64,000 nucleotides of DNA from the NCBI GenBank assembly GCA_965644315.1, contig CBFFRQ010000068.1, positions 1,302,001 to 1,366,000 on the forward strand, in the 5' to 3' direction. Shown in pieces: positions 21,101 to 30,808 of the stretch. Within the stretch, counting starts at the first letter, position 1. Every line of letters begins with the position of its first letter. The notes under the pieces were generated by a model. The model did no database searches. It had not been told where the DNA came from and saw nothing but the letters and a program-made list of their open reading frames with translations. The DNA comes from Caecitellus pseudoparvulus (lineage: Eukaryota > Bigyra: Bicosoecida). Made by a program: the position numbers and the translations under genes.

Positions 21101-24100
21101 CGCCGCCCCCACCACGACCTCCCGGGGTCCCAGGGCCTCCCCCCTCCACACGCCGCACATTGCGCTCCAGCGCACTGCTCTCACGATCACCATCGTCGTA
21201 GTCAATGTCATACGTCACCTCGCCACGGAAGTTCGGAGCGTTCACACGCGTCACCTTCCCAGGGAACCAACGCGTACCGCGACCCTTGTACAGTGCCTCC
21301 ACACGGTCGCCCACAGCGAAGCCCCCGCTACCGCCCCCGCCGCCCCCACCACGACCTCCCGGGGTCCCAGGGCCTCCCCCCTCCACACGCCGCACATTGC
21401 GCTCCAGCGCACTGCTCTCACGATCACCATCGTCGTAGTCAATGTCATACGTCACCTCGCCACGGAAGTTCGGAGCGTTCACACGCGTCACCTTCCCAGG
21501 GAACCAACGCGTACCGCGACCCTTGTACAGTGCCTCCACACGGTCGCCCACAGCGAAGCCCCCGCTACCGCCCCCGCCGCCCCCACCACGGCCTCCCGGG
21601 GTCCCAGGGCCCCCCCTCCACACGCCGCACATTGCGCTCCAGCGCACTGCTCTCACGATCACCATCGTCGTAGTCAATGTCATACGTCACCTCGCCACGG
21701 AAGTTCGGAGCGTTCACACGCGTCACCTTCCCAGGGAACCAACGCGTACCGCGACCCTTGTACAGTGCCTCCACACGGTCGCCCACAGCGAAGCCCCCGC
21801 TACCGCCCCCGCCGCCCCCACCACGGCCTCCCGGGGTCCCAGGCCCTCCCCCCTCCACACGCCGCACATTGCGCTCCAGCGCACTGCTCTCACGATCACC
21901 ATCGTCGTAGTCAATGTCATACGTCACCTCGCCACGGAAGTTCGGTGCGTTCACACGCGTCACCTTCCCAGGGAACCAACGCGTACCGCGACCCTTGTAC
22001 AGTGCCTCCACACGGTCGCCCACAGCGAAGCCCCCGCTACCGCCCCCGCCGCCCCCACCACGGCCTCCCGGGGTCCCAGGGCCTCCCCCCTCCACACGCC
22101 GCACATTGCGCTCCAGCGCACTGCTCTCACGATCACCATCGTCGTAGTCAATGTCATACGTCACCTCGCCACGGAAGTTCGGAGCGTTCACACGCGTCAC
22201 CTTCCCAGGGAACCAACGCGTACCGCGACCCTTGTACAGTGCCTCCACACGGTCGCCCACAGCGAAGCCCCCGCTACCGCCCCCGCCGCCCCCACCACGA
22301 CCTCCCGGGGTCCCAGGGCCTCCCCCCTCCACACGCCGCACATTGCGCTCCAGCGCACTGCTCTCACGATCACCATCGTCGTAGTCAATGTCATACGTCA
22401 CCTCGCCACGGAAGTTCGGAGCGTTCACACGCGTCACCTTCCCAGGGAACCAACGCGTACCGCGACCCTTGTACAGTGCCTCCACACGGTCGCCCACAGC
22501 GAAGCCCCCGCTACCGCCCCCGCCGCCCCCACCACGGCCTCCCGGGGTCCCAGGGCCCCCCCCCTCCACACGCCGCACATTGCGCTCCAGCGCACTGCTC
22601 TCACGATCACCATCGTCGTAGTCAATGTCATACGTCACCTCGCCACGGAAGTTCGGAGCGTTCACACGCGTCACCTTCCCAGGGAACCAACGCGTACCGC
22701 GACCCTTGTACAGTGCCTCCACACGGTCGCCCACAGCGAAGCCCCCACTACCGCCCCCCCCCCCCCCCCCACGACCTCCCGGGGTCCCAGGGCCTCCCCC
22801 CTCCACACGCCGCACATTGCGCTCCAGCGCACTGCTCTCACGATCACCATCGTCGTAGTCAATGTCATACGTCACCTCACCACGGAAGTTCGGAGCGTTC
22901 ACACGCGTCACCTTCCCAGGGAACCAACGCGTACCGCGACCCTTGTACAGTGCCTCCACACGGTCGCCGATTGCGAATGCGCGATATGTTCCGGTTGAAG
23001 TGTTCTGTTTGGAACTTGGTTCATCTGAACATGGTTGGGATTGTTGTTGGGTGGCTTTTCTTTGGCGTACTGAGGTCGGAGACACCCGCTGACGTATGCC
23101 ACTCGTAGTAAATCTCACGCTGTACGCCGCTGTAGTTCCTCCTTCCTGAATCTCAGCCCGAAGCCAGTTCTTTTTCCCTCTTGGCCGTGCCATTACCTTT
23201 GTTCCTGGTACAAGGAACGGGTTGTTGTCATCGGGAGCTTGGCCTTCCTTCTGCTCACCTTCGGAGGCTTCGTCTTCTTCCCTGATGAGTGACTCGGGCA
23301 CGTCGTAGCGAGGTCGGCCAGAATCCATGTCAAGGTCGTATTGGTGCTCGGCACCTGACTCAGATGGGTACACTGCACGAATTATCCCTGCGGACTCCCT
23401 GCCATTTGTAGAGCTGACACACACCCGGGTTCCAACTTCGAACGCGGGAGGGGGCGACTCTCCTTGTGCTTCGCCAGGTTGCCGACGTGGCGCATGGCGT
23501 CCACTTCCTGCTGAAAGGGCCGGCCATCGTTCTGAGAATCCCAAAGGACGAATGCTTCCCTCAGGGATTCCAGCTTCAAAGTCGCCGTCTTCAAAACTGA
23601 CAGAGTACTCGATGGGACCATGTGCATCACTGTCAGCATCGCCTGAGACTGCGGTGATTGAGCCTGCATAGTACTTTCTTGAAGTTCCAAACAAAGCTTC
23701 CACGCGATCTCCAACACAGAACAGTGCAGCCTGCTGTCCAAGTCCGCCACACACTCGTCCAGAATTCACACCCCCTGCATGACCGAGAAGGCTTGCAAGT
23801 GCTTGTTGAACTCCTGGGGAATTAAAGTGCTGCGAGCCAGCATTCTTGGGCAAAGCTGGTGCAAGCCAACTTGGTGGCTCCAAAGCACTTCCAGAACCTG
23901 CAAGCCGGCTGCCTCTAAGAGCATAGTCTGCAGCCGATCCAGGCACGGACAGCTGTGCAATTTGTTGAACCATGACTTGGAGCTCCTTGGAGGCCCTGGC
24001 TGCGCTCCTGCTCGCAGGTGCAGATTCAGAGCGCGATTGTGACTGCTCGACAATCGCACTCGCGCGCAGAGAAAGCAATCCGCGCAGTTGTGACATTGCA

Positions 24101-26880
24101 ATGGACATGGAGCGGAGAGTGGTGTACTCACGATCACCTGTGTACCAGGGGTCTTCACCAAGTGGCCCTTCCCAGCCGTCAAGCATGCAAATGGTGACTT
24201 GCACCTCTGACCCGTCACGGATCGGGGGTGGTGGAATTGCATGCGAACCGGGCGCTCCAGTGCGAACATTCAACTGTTCTTGGGAAGCAAGCACTTGTTC
24301 CAGGGAACTCACTCGCTTGGCTTGCTCCGCAAGTCGCGCATACGCGGAGGAGAGGGAGTGTGCTGAGACGGCGCCTTGCTGAGAAGCCACATGCGCATGC
24401 AATGTGTCCAATCGCGCACGTTCTTCTTGGAGCTCCTCCGCAAGTGGTGTGATTGGTGGAGGCATGGAGGGGTGGTGCACAGCGCTGAGGAGGCCATGTG
24501 GCCCGCTAGCTGCTGGTTGGCCTTGCCGAGCGACTCTGCCAAGCTGCGAAAACACTCTCACCATGGGTGCACTTCCATACCTTCCAAAGGACGCGATGAA
24601 ATCTGCGAAGTCGGCAAATTGCACACCTTGAAATGAACCAGCATCTGACCGCTCCTCAGCTGGCCTTCGTGCCGGGGTGACCAAGCCAAGAGCTACATCC
24701 GCGCCAGCATTGCTGGAAGTGGCCGCTGCCTGGGGTACACCTGCACATGCCAGGCCTCTGACCGTCAGAAGCAGATCAACTTCTGACTGGATCGTATCAG
24801 GTGGGTAGCCAAGACGGTGCATAGCTGTCAACAACCCTGCCGAGTCCAGCACACAAAGCCGCGTGTGAGCTGCGTACTGGTCCACAGGCTCCGACTGGTG
24901 CAGGCCACGCTGCCTTGCAGTGGAAACAAAAACGTGGTATACCCGAAGCAACTGCTGTCCATGGAGCAGCGACAGTGTGTCGGGGTGCAAAATCGTTGCC
25001 AGGCGGAGCATGAGCGCACGGTGAGCAGGCAGCAGGGCAACCTCTAAGGCTTGCGAACGCTGCACGAGCCAAGCCCCAAGGACGCTGGAGGGGGGCGGGC
25101 AGTCTGCTGAGAAAGCGGCCGTGTCATCCCAGCCTCCTGATGGTGCTGTGGCAAATAAAGCCTGCAGGGGTGCAGGCAAAATCTCAGACGGCGATACCGG
25201 GCCGCGTATGTGTGTAGAACCAGGTTCCTTTGGGCCGCCTGCTGGTTGTTTTCCCTCGGACTCGGCCGTTGACGAAGGAAAGGCAATGCCACGGTTGGGG
25301 CTCGTTGTTCTGCAAAGGGGAGCATCCACCGCAACCACAACATCTCGGCCTTGCGGCGCAAGCTCGCATGCTTCAGACCCTGCTTCTGAACCGCTGTCGC
25401 CTAAAGGTTGTGCCGTCTCACTGCTTTGGCTGCTTGCTTGGCCTTCCGGAGGGTTCTCAGGGGAGGGATCAAGCTTCGCCTTTCTCCATAAAGCTCGCTT
25501 TTCTGGCGCTGCCCCTGTTGCACGCTGCTCCTCGGCAGCTTGGCGCAGAGCTTGGCGCCGGAGTTTGGCTCGCTCGAACTCTGGCAAGCCTTCACGTGAG
25601 TCCACAGGAAGCTTGGCTGAGGCTCCAGCAGAAGGTTCGCCACCGGCATTTGATCCAGACTCGGTGGACGGCTGTGTGCCTGGGCCCGCAAGTTGACCAC
25701 TCAGTAGTTCGCTGGCGCTTGTAGGTGTGGACGAGTCACAACCGCCAGCTTGCACTTCGAGGCCTGTTGATGATGCAGACTGCTGCTTCTGAAGCAGGGA
25801 GCTTAGCAAATCTCCCAGCGAGATAGGGTGCGCATCCGGGTCTTTCCCTTGCTTTTGCAGCCAGGCTTGAGCAATGCTGGCATGGCGGCGAGAAGAGTCG
25901 GAAGACAGACCAGCAGCGTAGAGCAGGTGTTTAATATTCGCACCAGCCAGTCCAGTCGCATGAGGTGGCACCATTCGGGGCCATTGGGCTGACAAAGCTT
26001 CCTCTACTTGTGCTTTATCGGCAGCCGAAAGGACACTCCAATCCTGAGCGCTCACTGCTGTGGGGGGGAGCTCACCCCCGTCAGCGGTGCGTTTCAGCGC
26101 TGCAATGCCTTGCAAAATTGCAGTCCGGTGCACAGGGTTCGCAATTCCTAGGACCCCTTGCAAGTCAGCCTCGGTCAAGTACAACAACATCTGCCCGTCG
26201 ATTGCCATTGACCTGAATGTGTCTTGGAGTGCTGGCAAGTGCACAACCTCTCGCAACCATGTGAGCACGTGGCGATTCAACCAAGAGCGCACACTGGCTC
26301 CACGTCGAACCTCAGCATCACCAATCCCATCGCCTGGCCCTTGGACGGCCTCGGTTACTGCTGCGTCAGGAGCGGTCGCAACTGTCGCATGGGCCGAAGT
26401 GCTAGGCAGGAGCTCCGATGTGTGTCTGCGCAAGAAGGTTCCATCAGGCCGAACTAAGAATACCTCCATCGGGCCATGTTGGTGCAAGAGTGTCCGGCAG
26501 CTGGGTGATGGAAGCACAAACGTTCGGGTATCGGAGCATGCGATGACGGCGGCTTCAAACGAAGTGTCTCCCACTGCAGCAGCTTGGGCGACGGCAGTTG
26601 CCACAGCAGCGCAGTCTGGAGCATTGCTTATGCCTGAACTTTCTGAAAGGAGTGGCATGCCTGCTGCTGCCGCGGAGGAAGATACAAAGACTCCTCCTGA
26701 AACAGCAACCAACACCACACCAAAGTGCTGTGATACAGCAGGAGTGCCGGGCCTCTGCAGAGCAGTGCGCTGGGCTTCGCGCTGGCCAAGTGCAAGTGCT
26801 TGAAGTGCCTTTTCAATGAGAGTTTCGAGTCGCTGTCCGGAGTGTGGGAGCGGGGTCCCGATGCCAAGTTGCAGAGCCAT
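12134..26880 (-). CDS. Giant SAM and Tudor-like protein with a 46-copy Tudor array (frame broken in 4 places as assembled)
   Basis: The likely start is the ATG at 26880, because the upstream in-frame extension to 27087 lacks a good ATG. The unique part (26880 to ~22980, ~1,300 residues) is one uninterrupted frame. It holds a SAM-like helical domain at ~203-264, an EF-hand-like region, and three diverged Tudor-like folds near 23720-23540, 23450-23290 and 23210-23080 (VGDRVEALFGTSRKYYAG; VGTRVCVSSTNGRE; VPGTKVMARPRGKKNW). Then come 46 copies of a 79-residue unit: a Tudor-like core (GDRVEALYKGRGTRWFPGKV ... YDIDYDDGD) plus a Gly-rich linker. The C-terminus is SFSPQEMRK. As assembled, the frame ends at 21565 after six repeats; further one- or two-base losses occur in C-runs near 19953, 19484 and 19008. 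With those ignored the length would be ~4,900 residues. Tudor folds usually read methylated Arg or Lys, but the ligand here is unknown. Confidence 0.75.
12165..22979 (-). repeat. 237-bp tandem repeat array, 46 copies, coding
   Basis: The same landmark (the start of the small plus-strand frame MSYVTSPRK) recurs 46 times from 12216 to 22862. Spacing is 237 bp in 40 of the 45 steps; the exceptions are 225 bp (12690 to 12915, in frame), 236 bp (18840 to 19076) and 235 bp (19313 to 19548, 19785 to 20020, 21442 to 21677). Copies are almost identical in DNA. Differences fall at a few recurring sites, mostly third positions or the Gly-rich linker. The copy at ~22625 carries a 17-base C run (22754-22770) in place of the mixed linker. 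Confidence 0.97.
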
Positions 26881-27266
26881 TGTGGTGTCCGTGCGGAAAA
26901 TGAAACAACGGTTGGACGTTGGCAGAGCAACGCGGCAAGCAGCGGGAACCACAGAGCACGAACAACTTGAAGCAGGGGCGCAAGCACTCCTCAACTTACA
27001 GCGCCTCTTCTGTCCATTCGGCGTCTTTTTCATTGTGTCAGGTGGTGCTCCTGCGCCGCACGTTTGTTGGCGTGGATGTGTCTGCAATACAAGGCAACCT
27101 CAGCACGACCACGCGCCCGCTGCCAAAACCTTCTTCATAAAATGCAGCACACATCTCCATCGCATGATATCCTGCCACCCCACCTCCCCCGTTGAAACCT
27201 TAGCAGCAGAACAGCTCCAGGGCAGTGTGTCTACGGCCGCAGTGTGTGCCCCGCTCAACCCCGACC
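26881..27266. promoter_or_regulatory. shared upstream region of the giant Tudor gene and the prenyltransferase gene
   Basis: A 386-bp stretch between two divergent start codons. It contains no open frame of interest beyond the TTG-started extension of the Tudor gene (to 27087). No specific element was recognised. Confidence 0.4.
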
Positions 27267-28464
27267 ATGGCAGCGGCAAGTGAAACGGAGCTAGGCTGCC
27301 CACAACTTTCGACGTTATGGGACGATGAATTGTGGCATGACGTAGAGCCAATCGAACAGAATGATGGAGCGTGTCCGATCGTCCCAATCGCGTACTCCGA
27401 CAACTGTGAGGTGAAACGCGAAACGACGCCCGAGCGCACACCACCTAGCACGAATCGGTGCTTTTCAGACACGAGAGCTTTGGGTCTTTTTCGGGCAATT
27501 TGTGCAAAGCAAGAGTTGTCTGAGAGGGCACTGGACCTCACCTTCTTGGTGGCGAAGCAAAACATGGGCCACTACACTGCATGGTGGGTGAATGGATCGG
27601 CCTGATAGTGCTCGTGCGGCTTGGCACTACTTGCGCGCCCGCCGTAGGTACTATCGGAGACTGTGCTTGAAGCAGTTGAAGAAATCTGTTGAAGCAGAGT
27701 TAGCGACAGTCGCCCAAATGGCTGGGCCTAACCCGAAAAACTACCAGGTGTGGTATCATCGGCGAGCCCTGGCGGAGGAGGGTCAGGACGCAGCTGTGTC
27801 CATGAAGAAGGAGTTGGAGTATGTGGCCGCTGTACTGCGTGAAGACGGGAAGAACTATCACGCGTGGAGTCACCGCCAGTGGGCTGTTCAAGTATGCGAG
27901 GACTGGGACAAGGAGCTTGCTTTTGTGGAAGAGCACATTGGGAAAGATGTCCGGAACAACTCTGCCTGGAACCACCGATGGTTCGTCCTCACACAAGCAG
28001 GAAAAGTGGATCCTTCCATGACCCTCGTGCTTCGTGAGCTGAGCTTTGTGGCAACGAGTACTTCAGGGCCTGTGCAGCAAAACGAGGCCGCTTGGAACTA
28101 CCTTGGCGGCCTGCTTCGTCGTGCCGCGAAGATGCTGTGCTGCGATGCGCACATCTCCAGCGAGCTGGCTGAGTCGGTTGACAAGGCAGCGACGGATGCA
28201 GTCAACAAGGCATCGGTACTCACAAGCAGCAGTTGCAGCACGAAGACGAAGTCGACGAATGCTCACTGTGTCCTTGCTGCTTCACTGCACTGCATCCGCT
28301 TTAGGATCCAAGTGAAGCTTGGCGGGCAACAGGCCCTGTCAAAGCACTTGGTTGACTGGGAAAGCGCTTGCACAGAGCTTGCACAGTTAGATCCTGTGAG
28401 GAGCAAGTACTGGCAGTGGATGTCCTCTGTTCCCCCGTCCAGCATTCTTGCCTCCGCTGCTTGA
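27267..28464 (+). CDS. FNTA: Protein farnesyl/geranylgeranyltransferase type I alpha subunit
   Basis: The first coding part starts at the ATG at 27267 and runs to 27583; the second runs to the TGA at 28464. The N-terminal part has the family's DVEPIEQNDG and IAYSD segments. The prenyltransferase alpha repeats follow: NPKNYQVWYHRRAL, DGKNYHAWSHRQWAV, DVRNNSAWNHRWFVL and NEAAWNYL. The enzyme's alpha subunit pairs with either beta subunit to attach farnesyl or geranylgeranyl groups to CaaX proteins. The junction is odd: the two parts are in different frames. A 25-nt GT-AG excision (27584-27608) restores the frame, as does a 40-nt GT-TG excision (27584-27623), which gives the more family-like HYTAWHYLRAR. 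A sequencing indel is also possible. Confidence 0.88.
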
Positions 28465-28576
28465 AATGTAGCCTTGCGTTTCTCCGTGCTCCCCATGACC
28501 TACCTCCCCACACACGCATCGTCTGACGAAGGTTGCTTTCCTTCCGAGAGGACATCACGAAGGACAAAAAGAGGAT

Positions 28577-28647
28577 GGACATGCGGGGAATCGAACCCCG
28601 GACCTCATCAATGCAAATGATGCGTGCTACCACTGTACCACACGCCC
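28577..28647 (-). tRNA. tRNA-Ala (anticodon TGC)
   Basis: On the minus strand a complete cloverleaf can be folded: a 7-bp acceptor stem (GGGCGTG with CATGTCC), a D arm with AGTGGTA, a 5-bp anticodon stem (CATCA/TGATG), the loop TTTGCAT with anticodon TGC, a 5-base variable loop and a T arm CGGGG-TTCGATT-CCCCG. The acceptor stem contains the G3-U70 pair that marks alanine tRNAs. No intron and no encoded CCA. A run of five T on the minus strand (28570-28566) just downstream would serve as the Pol III terminator. Confidence 0.95.
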
Positions 28648-29013
28648 TCGTCCACCTGTTTGGAGAAATTTTGCATTGTTAGTTTCAGTAATCATCAACG
28701 GTATACCATACTGCCCTCCAAAGAGGCACGGAACAGCTAAAGTTACAGGAGTGGGGACAGGAACTAAAAGGACGAGCATGCCCTTCCGCCATATCAGTTT
28801 GTGAACCCATTCCTCAGCAAAGTAGTCGTGTAACTACTTTCTAGGCGCGTCCGATGCTATAAGCTCAGCTCTCAATTCCAGCGTGCGATGCTTACGCACT
28901 CATCCCCCAACTTATCCGCAGAACCAGATGAAAGTCACAATTACTAGGTGGAACTAATCAAAATCAACTGGCTGGATGTCCCACAACAACCTGTAGGTGG
29001 CTTGAGACTTGTC
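28648..29013. other. intergenic stretch upstream of TGS1
   Basis: 366 bp between the tRNA 5' end and the TGS1 ATG. An in-frame extension of TGS1 reaches 28948 but opens with GTG directly after a TAG, so it is more likely leader sequence. Nothing else was seen. Confidence 0.4.
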
Positions 29014-30426
29014 ATGGCAGACAGAGTGATCAGCACGGTGGGGACAGCTCAGGCTTGTGGAAACGCATGCGAAACGCGACCGTTGTCTGGTGTGCCTGGG
29101 AGGAAAGCTGAGGCTCTCTTCGACGATGGACAACGTTACGCAGTGCGGATTCATTCCGAAAGAGTAGGGTGGGGTCGGATTCAAGAACTCTTTGAGCAGG
29201 CTGGTCTCGACACGGCGCTTCCTGGCCTTGCCGCCAGGGCTGGGGAGAAAGGAGCATCTGCTTCCACCTGGGCGTCCGTTACGTACGAAGGGTGGGAGAA
29301 CACGGAGTGGATTCCGGAGCAGTGGATTACACCCGGAGCCTACGTATGCTTGGAGTCCTGGTCACAGCTTTGGGCGCCACGACTTCACGCATGGAGGGCG
29401 AGGCACTTCAGATCTGCACCTGCCCAGACAGTGAAAGATAGGGATAAGGCCGGAGAGCCCCAGCTGAAGGATCCGCAGGACTTGCCTGTGAAGGTCGCAA
29501 GCCAACCACTGAAAGAGGCGCCGGAAGGAGTTCCGTTGAAGTATTGGGCCAGGCGCCGTGCGCTGTGGTCCCGCTGGCATGCTGGCATCCGCATGGACAG
29601 GGAATCGTGGTTCAGCGTGACGCCCGAAGCAGCGGCACTCAGAACAGCAAGAATGCTTGGTCGCCTTTCAGCGGGAGCGAAAGTCACCCCTACGTCGCCA
29701 TGCATTCACGGGTTTTCAGTCCTGGACCCATTTTGCGGCTGTGGTGGGAACGCTGTCCAGCTGGCGCTGCAGTGCAGCGCATTAGACGGATCGGGGGGGG
29801 TGGTTGTCGCAGGGGATACTTGTTTGGAGCGTCTGGAGCATGCGCAACACAATGCCTCGCTGTACGGTGTCTCGGCTACTTTTGTGGGAGAGCCCCCAAG
29901 TGCCGAGGTATCCGCTCCGTGCTCAGACGCTCGGCTGCTCCTCGTGCACTGCAATGCTGTCGATTTGCTGCTGGACGGGGCAGCTAAAGTGCTCTCTCTG
30001 CTCCAGGCTACCCTCTCTTCATCCTCCACTGAAGCAGCACCTCCTCTGGGTGCGGTTTTGCTTGCGCCTCCATGGGGAGGAGTGGCATATGCTGCAGGGG
30101 GCCCTTTCTCTCTGCGTAGTATTGCTGTGTCCTGCCGTGGTACGGTTCTCGATGGAGCAGCATTGGTTTGGCTTGCTGCAGCAGCCGCACCGCGGGTGGT
30201 CCTCTTCTTGCCCAGGCACGTTGACGCTGGCGTCGTAGAGAAGGAGCTGCAGGAAGCTGCACCAGAGGATGCAAGGTGGGGTGCTGCTCGTCGCACGGGG
30301 ACCGCAAAGCCCTCGTACCTGGCAAACGAGCCACTGATTAAGTGGGACTCCCTTAAGAGCAAGGGCCGATGCATTGGGCGACTACTTTGCCTAGACTGGG
30401 AAGGCCGCCCTTTCTCCCGTGAGTGA
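29014..30426 (+). CDS. TGS1: Trimethylguanosine synthase (snRNA cap hypermethylase)
   Basis: A 470-residue single-exon gene from the ATG at 29014. The C-terminal half is the TGS1 methyltransferase: KYWARRRALWSRWHAGI and WFSVTPE lead into it, the SAM-binding motif I is LDPFCGCGGN, and motif IV is LAPPWGGVAY with the Pro-Pro-Trp signature of the family. The N-terminal ~180 residues are unlike known domains to my eye. TGS1 adds two methyl groups to the m7G cap of spliceosomal snRNAs and snoRNAs, in the nucleus and nucleolus. The substrate preference here is inferred from the family. Confidence 0.9.
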   Translation: MADRVISTVGTAQACGNACETRPLSGVPGRKAEALFDDGQRYAVRIHSERVGWGRIQELFEQAGLDTALPGLAARAGEKGASASTWASVTYEGWENTEWIPEQWITPGAYVCLESWSQLWAPRLHAWRARHFRSAPAQTVKDRDKAGEPQLKDPQDLPVKVASQPLKEAPEGVPLKYWARRRALWSRWHAGIRMDRESWFSVTPEAAALRTARMLGRLSAGAKVTPTSPCIHGFSVLDPFCGCGGNAVQLALQCSALDGSGGVVVAGDTCLERLEHAQHNASLYGVSATFVGEPPSAEVSAPCSDARLLLVHCNAVDLLLDGAAKVLSLLQATLSSSSTEAAPPLGAVLLAPPWGGVAYAAGGPFSLRSIAVSCRGTVLDGAALVWLAAAAAPRVVLFLPRHVDAGVVEKELQEAAPEDARWGAARRTGTAKPSYLANEPLIKWDSLKSKGRCIGRLLCLDWEGRPFSRE

Positions 30427-30808
30427 GGTTGCTCAGACCCCAGCCCAGTGTGCTCTTGGCCCGGCGCTCAATGCAGCGTGGAAAGCATATCATTTCCTCC
30501 AACCTGCTAGATAACTGTGAACGTCCAGTGCGCACGGCTTGCCTCGTTGCTCGTCGTGACGGCCAGGAGTTGCTGACTTGCACAGTCGGCAGGGCGTTTC
30601 TGCATCAGTTTCCGCACGCCTGCGGTTGGCTGTGCTGTTGCATGCCCAGGACAAGCTCTCACAGCAGGGGCCAACACCCTACCAGAGGCACAGTACGCTC
30701 TATCCGTCTCCTCCCTAGATCCGGCGGCCAGACTCCCTGCTTTGGCAAGAACGCGATCTAGACCTGGCAAGGTTGCTGGTGCATGGTGATAGCAAGCAAA
30801 ACGCAAGC
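30427..30808. other. intergenic region between TGS1 and the coiled-coil gene
   Basis: 382 bp between two plus-strand genes. It holds the TGS1 3' end and the promoter and leader of the next gene. Open frames here are short and unconvincing. Confidence 0.4.

Noticed and set aside
12216-22862. Series of 77-residue plus-strand and 65-residue minus-strand open frames, one per repeat
   Set aside because: They are shadows of the repeated unit in other frames, with identical content and no independent evidence.
12165-22979. CRISPR-like or satellite array
   Set aside because: Units are 237 bp without unique spacers and stay in frame with a conserved protein fold, so this is a coding tandem repeat, not CRISPR or non-coding satellite DNA.
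28948-29013. Upstream in-frame extension of TGS1 to 28948
   Set aside because: It opens with GTG directly after a stop triplet, and the ATG at 29014 is the first good start; the extra 22 residues add no family feature.
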